From a bacterium (GTDB lineage: Bacteria; Planctomycetota; UBA1135; UBA2386): a stretch of 64,000 nt of DNA. Of this stretch, positions 8,359-16,652 are shown one piece after another; position 1 is the first letter of the stretch, and every line of letters starts with the position of its first letter. The position numbers were made by a program, and so were the translations under genes. The stretch lies in NCBI GenBank assembly GCA_024743115.1, contig JANSXC010000003.1, positions 124,001-188,000 of the forward strand. The letters run 5' to 3'. The notes under the pieces were generated by a model that was not told where the DNA came from, searched no databases, and saw only the letters and a list, made by a program, of their open reading frames with translations.

Positions 8359-9942
8359 TCACTGGCGCGAGAACGCCGTGACGAAGACCGGCGCAAACTC
8401 GGCCGAGGTGAACGCCACCATGTCGTCAGGCACGTCCATGCCCTTCTGCAACCCCAGCGGCGCGAGAGCCTCGAGCAACGCCGGCGGCCGCGCCATCACG
8501 TGAATCGGCACATCCCGCGAGAAGTCATCCTCCACGAGCACGCGCTTGATCGGGGGCTGATGGTCGCCGACCACCACGACGATCGACGGCCGCTGCAACC
8601 GCGTCGCGAAACCGACCGCCGTCTGCAGGCTGTAGTCGACGGCATCGCGGAACGCGGGCACGGTGTCCGGACTCGAACGAGCGTTCAGCCACGAGGTGCC
8701 GTAGCGCCGTGCGGGCTGCCAGTCGTGATCCGCGGGCGCCGCCCAGTCGGAGAGGTAAGGCGGGATGGTGCTGCACGGCAGATGGCTCGAGACCGAAACG
8801 TAGGTCGAGAACACGGGCTTCTCCGCTGGCTCGATCACCTGCCGCAACAGCTGCATCAGCGCGAACTGATCCGGCATCTTGCCGAAGTGGTAGCGGAAGC
8901 CCTCGTAGCCGAGCTCGAGTTGCGTGAGCTGCTGCTCGAACCCGAAGAACGCCGCGCCCTCGGGCCAGTGCCGGTCCATCGCCGGCATGACCTCCACGGT
9001 GTGATAGCCGGCATCGAGGAACATCCGCGGTAACGGCCGCAGGCCGCAGTGCTGCAGCCGCTCCCACGTGCGGAAGTCGGGTACTTCGATACCCGTGAAC
9101 AGCTGCGCATGCGCGAGCAACGACGCCCCGCCGCTGATCGCGGGACGACATGCACCGCTCGCCGCCGCGTACCCCGCGGCTTCGAGTTCACGTTCCCACT
9201 CGGTATGCCGCGAACGCAGGTGCGCCGCGATCGCCGGGTGCCGAAACGTGACCCGGCCGTAGGACTCGATGATGATGACGTGAACGTCCGCACCGTCGAG
9301 CCCCTGCAGGTCGGCGGGCGCTTCCAACAGTCGCTTCGCCGCGACCGGCGGCGTGAGCAGGGTCGCGGCATCCGGCGCATCGATCTGCTCCGCGACCGAT
9401 CGCGCGACGTCACGCACGATCCCACCGAGACCGGATGAATGCCAGGTGACCGCGCCGCCACTCAGGACACTCGCGACGACCAGGGACTGCAGCCCGATGA
9501 GCCACGCGAGCTGGCCGCGCCTGGCGTCGCGCGATACGAGCCGCCGGAGGCTCGCGTAACCGAGCCAATGCAGCACCAGCAGGACCGGCAACACGAGCAG
9601 CAGCGCAACCCATAGATCGGGCGGCAGGTCGAACAGGATCTGGGGCAGCCCACGCAATTCGCCGACATCGCGCAATCGGAAGACCTGGTCCCGGAATACC
9701 AACCAGAGCGCCGCGGCCGTCGCGAACAACGTCGAGGCGACGAGCAGCAGCGCCGCTGCATGCACGACGAGGCGCCGCCCCGTCGTGGCGCCGAGCACGG
9801 CGAGCCCGAGAACGATCGCTTCGTCGACACCGAACCCGAACAAGGCGCGGTACTCGTTCCCGGCCAGCCACGCGGGCAACACGGCCAACCCGTGCACGAA
9901 CCCGGCGGCGAGCCCGAACGTCGCGATTCGCCAGCCGTTCAT
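8359..9942 (-). CDS. Membrane-anchored sulfatase/LtaS-like phosphotransferase (alkaline phosphatase superfamily)
   Basis: A 527-residue protein with four or five membrane segments in the first about 165 residues and an exported catalytic domain afterwards. Superfamily landmarks are the metal-ligand strand DVHVIIIESYGR (E226), the nucleophile region AISGGASLLAHAQLFTG (about 268-284), SSHLP, and a late GDHQPP carrying Asp-His metal ligands. This layout matches the lipoteichoic-acid-synthase/phosphoglycerol-transferase type rather than periplasmic sulfatases with a C/S-x-P-x-R site. ATGA overlap with the upstream membrane protein indicates translational coupling. With a CDP-alcohol phosphotransferase in the same operon, transfer of a phospho-alcohol head group outside the membrane is a reasonable hypothesis. 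Confidence 0.85.
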   Translation of the reverse strand: MNGWRIATFGLAAGFVHGLAVLPAWLAGNEYRALFGFGVDEAIVLGLAVLGATTGRRLVVHAAALLLVASTLFATAAALWLVFRDQVFRLRDVGELRGLPQILFDLPPDLWVALLLVLPVLLVLHWLGYASLRRLVSRDARRGQLAWLIGLQSLVVASVLSGGAVTWHSSGLGGIVRDVARSVAEQIDAPDAATLLTPPVAAKRLLEAPADLQGLDGADVHVIIIESYGRVTFRHPAIAAHLRSRHTEWERELEAAGYAAASGACRPAISGGASLLAHAQLFTGIEVPDFRTWERLQHCGLRPLPRMFLDAGYHTVEVMPAMDRHWPEGAAFFGFEQQLTQLELGYEGFRYHFGKMPDQFALMQLLRQVIEPAEKPVFSTYVSVSSHLPCSTIPPYLSDWAAPADHDWQPARRYGTSWLNARSSPDTVPAFRDAVDYSLQTAVGFATRLQRPSIVVVVGDHQPPIKRVLVEDDFSRDVPIHVMARPPALLEALAPLGLQKGMDVPDDMVAFTSAEFAPVFVTAFSRQ

Positions 9943-11636
9943 TCGCGCTCCATCGGCACAGCCTTGCCCTGCTCGATCCGGAACGTCGCGCCGAGTCTCG
10001 AGCCGCGCGAATCGCGCACGTCGAGGCCGACTGCCCGCACCTCGGAACCCTCGGGGATCGCGCCGCGCGTCGTGACCGACCACTGCCGTACATGGCTGTC
10101 GGCGGTGCGCTCGAGCAGCGCATAACCGACCGCGCGAAAAGGTGCATTGCCGCTGCGACTGCCGACGACGACACACCCGATCTGACCACCGAACAACCCA
10201 GCGCGGGCCTGGCCGCGAAACTCGTTGGCCGTGCCGCCGAGCAACTCACCGTCGACGGTAGTCGCGGGCGCGTTGACGCCATCCTGGATCGACAGGATCC
10301 AGTTCTTCGCGGGCACGGGCACGAGTCGGTGTTCTTCGAGGAACAACAGCTCGGCGAGATCGCGCGTCGGTAGTTCGCGTTCGCCACGCGGGCCGGCGAG
10401 CGCTTCGGGCAGAGCCACAATGGCTTCGACACGTTCGACGTCTCCACGCGCGGTGCGCAGTGCGGCGAGCCCGCGATCGAAGTCCTGCACGGCGAGCGCG
10501 AGCAGCGCGCCACCGAGCAGCAGGAAGACGGTGTTGCCAAGGCGCGCGGCGAGCAGTCCGACGATCCCGAGCGGCAACACGAAGCCGCCGTAGAGCAGCT
10601 CGATACGTTCTTGCGGTGCGAAGGCCGTGTCGCCCGCGGCGAGGAAGCCGTAACGCTGGTGGTGCGCGAGCACGAGCAAGAGGCCGAACGCGACGAGGCT
10701 CCACCACACGCCTTCGGAGCGCGACGAGCTCCGCGGGAGCAGCAGGAGCAATGGCACGAGCCAGCTCACGAGTCCGAACAGGAACTCATCGACCGTGCGA
10801 TCCGAGCACAAGTCGGGCCACAGTCCGCCGGTGGTCGTCAGGAGTTCGCCCAGGCTGCCGCCGAACGCGGTCCCGAGCCCAGAGAACAGGCCGTGGTCGG
10901 CGACGCCGAAGCCGCCGGCGGAGTAGAAGCTCGCGACGGCGGCGACATTGCCGCAGACGAGCAGTCCGGCGAGCCAGGCGATCCGGCGTTGCGCGCCCGC
11001 CGCGGCGAGCAGTGCCGGCACCAGCGCGAGGAACACCACGATCCCCTGGCCGTCACAGAAGCACGCGAGCACCGCCAGCAAGATTGCCGCGAAGGCGCGC
11101 CAGCCCGAGACGGCGCCCGCTTCGCGTTCGCCGCCCGCACCAGCACGGTCGCACGGCAAGAGCCCGGGCAACGCCAGGACGAACGCCAGCGGCACGAGCA
11201 CGCGACCGATGCGTTCGCCATGCAGCCAGTTGGCACCGAACCCGGGGTTGGTCACGAGCAGCGCCGCTCCGAACAGAACGATGGCCGCCCCGTGACCGGG
11301 ACTGGCGATACCGAGCGTCGTGTCGGCTGCTCGCCGCACGAGGCGCGCGAGAGCCAGCGCCAGCAGGCCGGCAACCACCGCATTGAGCACCGGCGCCCAC
11401 GCCACGGTGACGCCCGGAATCTGCAGGAACAGCGCGTGCAAAGAGCGGCTGACGACGTGCGCCGGTTCGCCTTCGAACGTCAGCAGCCCCGCGAGGTCCC
11501 ACTGCGGCAACCACTCGCCGCGCGCCGTGCGCACCGCCATCGCCTCGGGCAATCGCGCACCGATCGTCGACCACAACAACGCCGCCGCCGCCACGACGGC
11601 AGCGAGCAGCCAGAGCACGATTCGAAGAGCGATCAC
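9939..11636 (-). CDS. Polytopic membrane protein with C-terminal extracytoplasmic domain, unknown function
   Basis: A GTG at 11636, 11 bases after the stop of the upstream methyltransferase, gives 565 residues starting VIALRIVLWLL; a longer ATG form would run deep into that gene. About ten hydrophobic segments fill the first about 410 residues, with an acidic/aromatic exported loop after segment 1 (LPEAMAVRTARGEWLPQWD). A soluble domain of about 150 residues follows. The architecture is that of GT-C type glycosyltransferases or polymer ligases, and a WD pair in loop 1 is in the right place, but I see no definitive DxD motif. It overlaps the LtaS-like gene by 4 bases, so the two are translated together. 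Confidence 0.75.
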   Translation of the reverse strand: MIALRIVLWLLAAVVAAAALLWSTIGARLPEAMAVRTARGEWLPQWDLAGLLTFEGEPAHVVSRSLHALFLQIPGVTVAWAPVLNAVVAGLLALALARLVRRAADTTLGIASPGHGAAIVLFGAALLVTNPGFGANWLHGERIGRVLVPLAFVLALPGLLPCDRAGAGGEREAGAVSGWRAFAAILLAVLACFCDGQGIVVFLALVPALLAAAGAQRRIAWLAGLLVCGNVAAVASFYSAGGFGVADHGLFSGLGTAFGGSLGELLTTTGGLWPDLCSDRTVDEFLFGLVSWLVPLLLLLPRSSSRSEGVWWSLVAFGLLLVLAHHQRYGFLAAGDTAFAPQERIELLYGGFVLPLGIVGLLAARLGNTVFLLLGGALLALAVQDFDRGLAALRTARGDVERVEAIVALPEALAGPRGERELPTRDLAELLFLEEHRLVPVPAKNWILSIQDGVNAPATTVDGELLGGTANEFRGQARAGLFGGQIGCVVVGSRSGNAPFRAVGYALLERTADSHVRQWSVTTRGAIPEGSEVRAVGLDVRDSRGSRLGATFRIEQGKAVPMERE

Positions 11637-11647
11637 GGCGGTATTCG

Positions 11648-12496
11648 TCAGCGCGGCGGAGCCGTGGCGACCAGAACAACGTAACAGGCCACGCCGCGCG
11701 CGTAGAGTCGCTCGAGCGCGCAACCACCGAGGAACGCATCGGCGAGCCGTTGCCACGGCGGGATCGGCAACCAGCGCCAGCGTGCGAGCCGTGCAGCTCG
11801 ACGAGCCACCGCAGCGGCGGTCGCGAACTGCACGCGCGGCGTCAGATCATGTTCGTCGACGAGGGTGAGCCCGGCGTCCCGCAGCGCGTCGCGGGCTGCC
11901 TGGCGAGAGCGCAGCGGCGGCGAGAACCACCGACGCGAGAGTTCGTCGACATCTTCGTCACGGCCACCCTCGGCCGCGAACGGCTCCGCGAGCAGATCCT
12001 CGACCCATACGAACCGGCCGCCCGGGCGCAGCGACCGGGCAACGTTGCCGAGCACGGTAGCAAGGTCGTGAGCATGGCCCAGAGCCTCGACCGCAATCGC
12101 CGCATCGACTTCCGCGGCGATCGCCTGCGTGAAATCCTGCACCCGCAGCTCGCAGCGGTCCGCGAGGCCGCGCCGCGCGGCTTCACCCATTGCAGACCGC
12201 GCCTGGAACGGACTCGCGGTCACGCCGACGCCGCGACCGTCGGTCCACTCCAACCAGCGCAGCAGAGTCGCGCCGAACCCGCAGCCGAGATCGAGCACAT
12301 CGCCGCGGTCGCCGACGTTCGCGAGTTCGAACAACCAGCGATCGAGCGCCGCCCCCGAGTCCTCAGGGGCAACCGCGGCCGGCGCGAGCCGCTTGCGGAT
12401 CTCGAGCCCTTCACCCGCGGACGCGCGCGACCACCGCCGCCGCCACCACTGGTAGCGCGCGAGAGTCTCGTAGAGCGCGCCGGTCGCCTGGCTCAC
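11648..12496 (-). CDS. Class I SAM-dependent methyltransferase (tocopherol/sterol methyltransferase-like)
   Basis: The GTG at 12496 overlaps the stop of the upstream fusion gene (GTGA) and gives 282 residues. SAM motif I is VLDLGCGFGATLLRWLE near residues 68-84. Motif II/III follow as DAAIAVEALGHAHDLATVL and LRPGGRFVWVEDLL. The fold and spacing resemble gamma-tocopherol, sterol and phosphoethanolamine C/N-methyltransferases, which act on lipid or isoprenoid substrates. The C-terminal part has a hydrophobic patch, so membrane association is possible. Third gene of the left-arm operon. Confidence 0.88.
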   Translation of the reverse strand: MSQATGALYETLARYQWWRRRWSRASAGEGLEIRKRLAPAAVAPEDSGAALDRWLFELANVGDRGDVLDLGCGFGATLLRWLEWTDGRGVGVTASPFQARSAMGEAARRGLADRCELRVQDFTQAIAAEVDAAIAVEALGHAHDLATVLGNVARSLRPGGRFVWVEDLLAEPFAAEGGRDEDVDELSRRWFSPPLRSRQAARDALRDAGLTLVDEHDLTPRVQFATAAAVARRAARLARWRWLPIPPWQRLADAFLGGCALERLYARGVACYVVLVATAPPR

Positions 12497-13833
12497 GCGC
12501 GACTCCGACGCAGAACGAACACCAACTCGTTGCACCAGCGCAGCGGCAACACCGGCCGCGCCACCGGCTCCGGCCGACCCGGACGCGGGCGCCACCAGGG
12601 AAACAGCTGACGCCAACGCTGCCGTGGCCACTGATCCGGCAACACGTCCTCGACGTCGAATCCGACGCGCGCGAACAGCGCGCGCCACTCCTCGATCGTC
12701 TTGGCGTCCTGGTGGCCTTCGACTTCACGATTGCCGAGGCCCTCGCGCCAGAAGCGCCAAACGAGCGTGTTCGCGTTCCGAACCAGGAAACAGAAGCGCG
12801 CATCGGGCTTGGTGACGCGCAACATCTCCCCGAGCGCCGCTTCGCGATCGAGAAACCGCTCGATCGAACCGAGACACGTAACGAAGTCGAACTGGCCGTC
12901 GTCGAACGGCAGCTCTTCGGCGTTGCCCGCACGGGTGTCGGCCTGCGGCAGATGCTCGCGCGCCATCGCGATCGCCGCCTCCGACAAATCGACGCCACTG
13001 GCATCGAGCCCGCGTTCGACCGCCGCCCGCAGCAGTAGTCCGGGGCCGCACGCAACATCGAGAACATGCTGGCCCGAAGAAGCGCCGAGGAGCTGCAAGA
13101 AGATCGGGTAGGCGCGCGGCGGGCGCAGGTACGAGAAACCCTTCTCGCGGTAGGTGTTGTCGAACCACGCCGCGACCTCGGTCTGCTCGACGGGTGGCGC
13201 ATCGCCGGTTGATCGCGGCCAGCCGACGTACCGCGGAATACGGGCGGCGTACTCGCGCCAACTGTCGCCGTGCCGCGCGAGCAGGTGCGCCTCCTCCAGC
13301 CGAACCCGACCGTGCATGTTGAAGACGTAGAGCAGCAGCCCGAGCCACAGCCAATGAACGCCGCAGACGAGCGTGAGCCCGATGAACGTCAGGAACATCC
13401 CGACGAGGCCGGGATTGCGCGACCAGCCGAAGATGCCGCGCGGCAGCTCGCCACGACGCTTCGCCGACCGCAGCTGCAGCGACGCCACCAGCCGTACGAC
13501 ACTACCGAGCACGACGAGACTACCGCCGAGCCAATCGCGCAGCTGCGTGCGCTCGGCGCCGAGGAACTCCGCCACCGCGCTCGAGAGCAAGCACGCCAGC
13601 GGCACGAGCCAGAGCAGAACGCCGATCGCAGTCGGCAACGCGAACCGCAACAGCTTGTGCAGCGGGCCGTGCTCGCGCGCGCGCGTCAACGCGTCGTCGC
13701 CGCCGACTTCACGCGTGGCCGCCGACGGCCGGAACAACTGCAGCGTGCTCGCCTCACTCGGTATCGGCAGCACGACGAGTTCCACGACGAGGAGCGCGTA
13801 CGTGGCGTAGACGATACCTTCGATGACGTTCAT
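12493..13833 (-). CDS. Fusion of ICMT/PEMT-type membrane methyltransferase and UbiE-type SAM methyltransferase
   Basis: Two methyltransferases in one 446-residue chain. Residues 1-205 have four or five membrane helices and the isoprenylcysteine/phospholipid methyltransferase signature: SRNPGLVG at 138-145 and LEEAHLLARHGDSWREYAAR around 179-198. Residues about 225-446 are a soluble class I enzyme with motif I HVLDVACGPGLLLRA (256-270), an acidic DLS at the end of beta2, and FDFVTCLGSIERFLD. Both halves keep their SAM motifs. Four-base overlaps join it to the genes on both sides. The fusion puts two methylations on one, probably membrane-bound, substrate. Confidence 0.87.
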   Translation of the reverse strand: MNVIEGIVYATYALLVVELVVLPIPSEASTLQLFRPSAATREVGGDDALTRAREHGPLHKLLRFALPTAIGVLLWLVPLACLLSSAVAEFLGAERTQLRDWLGGSLVVLGSVVRLVASLQLRSAKRRGELPRGIFGWSRNPGLVGMFLTFIGLTLVCGVHWLWLGLLLYVFNMHGRVRLEEAHLLARHGDSWREYAARIPRYVGWPRSTGDAPPVEQTEVAAWFDNTYREKGFSYLRPPRAYPIFLQLLGASSGQHVLDVACGPGLLLRAAVERGLDASGVDLSEAAIAMAREHLPQADTRAGNAEELPFDDGQFDFVTCLGSIERFLDREAALGEMLRVTKPDARFCFLVRNANTLVWRFWREGLGNREVEGHQDAKTIEEWRALFARVGFDVEDVLPDQWPRQRWRQLFPWWRPRPGRPEPVARPVLPLRWCNELVFVLRRSRA

Positions 13834-14522
13834 GCCGCCGACCTCGCGCCGCGCAGGCGGCCGATCAGGAAACGGGCATCGCTGCCGAACGAGTACGCGA
13901 GTACGAGCACCGCAAACGCCGTCGACAGGTCAGCGAGGCCGCGGCCGAGGCCGGGCCAGAGCGCGAGCATCAACGCGCCGACGACCAGCGCGCAGCAGAG
14001 CCGGCCACGACGGTTGTCGCCGTCGACGGGCTTGGGATCGTGTGCAGGCAGTCGCAGGAACCACATGGCAAGCACGAAGAAGTAGCGGATCCCCGGCACG
14101 AGCAGAACATGTTCGCCGCCGCCCCCGCGGACGAGGAGCAGCGCGAGCAGCAGCACCGTGAGCTGATCGGCTTCCATGTCGAGCACAGCGCCCGCTGCCG
14201 AGCCGCCGAAGCGCCGGGCCAGCCAGCCATCGACGAGATCGAGCAGCACGAGGCCGAGGAGCGACAGCCAGGCCAGGATCGGAACATCGACGACCACGAC
14301 CCAGGCCACGGCGACGAGCCCGAGGATGCGAGCTACGGTGACGACGTCCGCGGGCGTGCGCAGCGCCCGCAGCACGGCCACCACACTCGCGAACGAGACG
14401 GCGATTCCCGCGATCGAGAACTCCCATGACACCGAGTCCGGGCAGAACGCGACCATCACCAGTACGGGCAACCAGAACAACGCCTGGATGCGGAGCCAGA
14501 ACTGCAGAGCCACCGAACCCAC
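13830..14522 (-). CDS. CDP-alcohol phosphatidyltransferase
   Basis: A 230-residue integral membrane enzyme that transfers a phosphatidyl or phospho-alcohol group from a CDP-alcohol to an acceptor. The catalytic signature is present: D95-x2-D98-G99-x2-A102-R103-x7-G111-x3-D115-x3-D119, in LVDGWLARRFGGSAAGAVLD and following residues. The spacing between AR and G is one short of the usual eight. About six hydrophobic helices surround it. The start is a GTG; TAGAGT six bases upstream suggests a near-leaderless message. First gene of the left-arm operon. The acceptor alcohol is unknown. Confidence 0.88.
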   Translation of the reverse strand: MGSVALQFWLRIQALFWLPVLVMVAFCPDSVSWEFSIAGIAVSFASVVAVLRALRTPADVVTVARILGLVAVAWVVVVDVPILAWLSLLGLVLLDLVDGWLARRFGGSAAGAVLDMEADQLTVLLLALLLVRGGGGEHVLLVPGIRYFFVLAMWFLRLPAHDPKPVDGDNRRGRLCCALVVGALMLALWPGLGRGLADLSTAFAVLVLAYSFGSDARFLIGRLRGARSAA

Positions 14523-14528
14523 GCGAGG

Positions 14529-14534
14529 ACTCTA
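14529..14534 (-). promoter_or_regulatory. Candidate -10 element for the left-arm operon
   Basis: On the minus strand TAGAGT ends six bases before the GTG of the CDP-alcohol phosphatidyltransferase. It fits the TAnnnT pattern close to start codons seen repeatedly in this window and would give a leaderless or nearly leaderless transcript. Confidence 0.35.
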
Positions 14535-14581
14535 CGGCATGACCGGGGGCCCTGCGCCTGCCGAGGTCGCGATCATCCTGC

Positions 14582-14587
14582 TATGCT
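14582..14587 (+). promoter_or_regulatory. Candidate -10 element for the right-arm operon
   Basis: TATGCT preceded by GC lies 59 bases before the ATG of the RibD-C protein, inside the 124-base spacer from which the two operons diverge. With the opposite-strand TAGAGT at 14529 it implies back-to-back promoters and possible co-regulation. Confidence 0.33.
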
Positions 14588-14646
14588 CTTTCGGACCACG
14601 CTCTCGGCCTCGTTCTCCATCGGCAGGTCGGACTCTCGAAAGACCC

Positions 14647-15654
14647 ATGCCATGTGAACTGCACGACGAGGCCTGGCTGGCCCTCCTGGCCGCCGGCCGG
14701 CTGCTCGCCGACGGGCCGCGGGATCTCGCTTTCTGCGAGCGCGACGGCGAGTGGCACTGCGAGCCGGTCCGCGCCGATCGAACGGCGGTGGCCGCCGAGC
14801 AGGTGCTGTTCGTGGCAGCGGATACCGGCACCGACGAGGAGTCGACGTTCGACGCCGGCGCCGCAACCCGCGTGACGGTCTACCGCCCGCGTGAACGGGT
14901 CCCCGAGCTGACGGACCTCACGACGGCGGGCGTCGACGCCCGCATGCAGTCGTTCGCGCGGGTCTACCTGCCGATCGTTCACGGCGCGGCGCGAGCCCGC
15001 ACGACCGACCGCGTCTTCGTCGCGGCCCACGTGACGCAGACCCTCGACGGCCGTATCGCCTGCACCAACGGCCAGTCCCAATGGATCGGCAACGAAGCCG
15101 ATCTGCAACACGCCCATCGCATGCGGGCGCTGCTCGACGGCGTCGCCGTCGGTGCCAACACCGTCCTGCAGGACGATCCGAAACTCACCGTTCGCCACGT
15201 CGAAGGGCCCGACCCGAAGCGCCTGGTGATCAGCGGCACGGGACGTGCACTCGCGGGCGAGGAACACCGCCAGGTCTTCGACGCGCCGGGCAGCATCGTG
15301 CTCGTGCGCGACGACGTGACCGCGACGGCGCCGACCAGCCACGTCGAGCTCGTCCCCGTCGAGCGCAACTGCCGTGACGATCTGTCGCCCGCCGCGATCC
15401 TCGCGGCGATCAAGGCGCAAGGCGTCCATTCGATCTATCTCGAGGGTGGGGCACGCACCGTGTCCTCGTTCCTCGCCACGGGTGCGATCGACCTGCTCCA
15501 GGTGCACGTCGCCTCGATGGTCCTGGGCTCGGGGCTATCGAGCTTCGAACTGCCGACCGTCGAGCACGTGCGAGACGGCCGGCCGTTCGTGATGGACCAC
15601 GCTTCGCTGCAGGGCCACCTGCTGCTGACCTGTTGGCCGCAACCGCGCGACTGA
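14647..15654 (+). CDS. RibD C-terminal/dihydrofolate-reductase-family reductase
   Basis: A 335-residue protein. The first about 120 residues are an unassigned extension. From about 123 it matches the RibD_C fold, which reduces the ribose of a pyrimidine or pterin precursor with NADPH: DRVFVAAHVTQTLDGRIA, DGVAVGANTVLQDDPKLTVR, the nucleotide loop YLEGGARTVSSFL, and VLGSGLSSF. No deaminase domain is present, so it is not a classical bifunctional RibD. The ATG at 14647 was chosen because upstream ATGs fall in the promoter region. It heads an operon with a PTPS homologue, which favours a pterin-like or ribityl substrate over riboflavin. Confidence 0.85.
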   Translation: MPCELHDEAWLALLAAGRLLADGPRDLAFCERDGEWHCEPVRADRTAVAAEQVLFVAADTGTDEESTFDAGAATRVTVYRPRERVPELTDLTTAGVDARMQSFARVYLPIVHGAARARTTDRVFVAAHVTQTLDGRIACTNGQSQWIGNEADLQHAHRMRALLDGVAVGANTVLQDDPKLTVRHVEGPDPKRLVISGTGRALAGEEHRQVFDAPGSIVLVRDDVTATAPTSHVELVPVERNCRDDLSPAAILAAIKAQGVHSIYLEGGARTVSSFLATGAIDLLQVHVASMVLGSGLSSFELPTVEHVRDGRPFVMDHASLQGHLLLTCWPQPRD

Positions 15655-15674
15655 CGCTCGCGAACCGCCTCCGA

Positions 15675-16652
15675 ATGACCGCGAGCCGCACGAGTCGCTG
15701 CTACTGGGTCGAGAGCCCCGGCCGCGGAGCCCTGCGTGCCGACGCCATGACACCGGCCGGGCCCGAAGACGTACTGGTGGTGACCGAGTTCTCGGGCATC
15801 AGCCCCGGCACCGAACGGCTCGTCGGCAACGGACAGGTCCCGGCCGCTGTCGCTCAGCAGATGGCCTGCTACGGCATGAAGGGCACGTTCGCGCTGCCGA
15901 TCGCCTACGGCTATTCGCTCGTCGGAAGAACCGCGGCTGGTGACCGCGTGTTCACGATGCATCCGCATCAGGACCGGTGCCACGTGTCACGCGACCGTCT
16001 CGTCGAGCTGCCCGACGCAGTGCCCGCGAGCCGCGCGACGCTGTTCCCCAATCTCGAAACGGCGCTCAACGCGACCTGGGACGCCGAGCTGCGTGGTGAC
16101 GAACGCACGCTCGTGATCGGCGCCGGCGCCGTCGGCTGCCTGCTCGCCTTCGTGCTCGCGCGGCTGCACCACGGCCCGGTCACGCTCGTTGAGCAGGACG
16201 CATCGCGCCGCGAACGGGCCACGGCGCTGCCATGGGTGAGCCGGGCGATCGCGCCAGGCGCTGTCGCAACCGGAACGTCCGACGTCGCCTTCCACGCCAC
16301 TGGCAGCGGCTCGGGTCTCCAGCTCGCGATCGACGCCGTCGGCTTCGAAGGCCGCGTCATCGAATTGTCGTGGTACGGCACCCGTGAAGTGACGCTGCGG
16401 CTGGGCGAGACGTTCCATCACCAACGCAAACGCATCGTCTCGTCGCAGGTCGCGACGGTCGCGCCGAGCCACCGCGCCGCCGGCTACGCGGCCCGCACGG
16501 CCGCGGTGCTCGAACTGCTCCACGACACGCAGCTCGATGAACTGCACGGCGAACCGATCCCATTCACCGATCTGCCAACCCGGATGGCGGCGTTGTATCG
16601 CGGCGACCCCATCGACTCGTGCCCGATCGTTCGTTACGACCAGGAACCATGA
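15675..16652 (+). CDS. BchC-like medium-chain dehydrogenase lacking zinc ligands
   Basis: A 325-residue medium-chain dehydrogenase/reductase. The N-terminal catalytic domain has the BchC-type stretch EFSGISPGTERL instead of the zinc-ligand Cys of alcohol dehydrogenases, plus IAYGYSLVG, VFTMHPHQ and LFPNLETALNATWD. The Rossmann domain motif is VIGAGAVGCLLAFVLAR. BchC oxidises a hydroxyethyl side chain in bacteriochlorophyll synthesis; no other bacteriochlorophyll genes occur here, so a different secondary alcohol is the likely substrate. The ATG at 15675 is 20 bases after the preceding stop. The stop overlaps the next gene as ATGA. Confidence 0.86.
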   Translation: MTASRTSRCYWVESPGRGALRADAMTPAGPEDVLVVTEFSGISPGTERLVGNGQVPAAVAQQMACYGMKGTFALPIAYGYSLVGRTAAGDRVFTMHPHQDRCHVSRDRLVELPDAVPASRATLFPNLETALNATWDAELRGDERTLVIGAGAVGCLLAFVLARLHHGPVTLVEQDASRRERATALPWVSRAIAPGAVATGTSDVAFHATGSGSGLQLAIDAVGFEGRVIELSWYGTREVTLRLGETFHHQRKRIVSSQVATVAPSHRAAGYAARTAAVLELLHDTQLDELHGEPIPFTDLPTRMAALYRGDPIDSCPIVRYDQEP

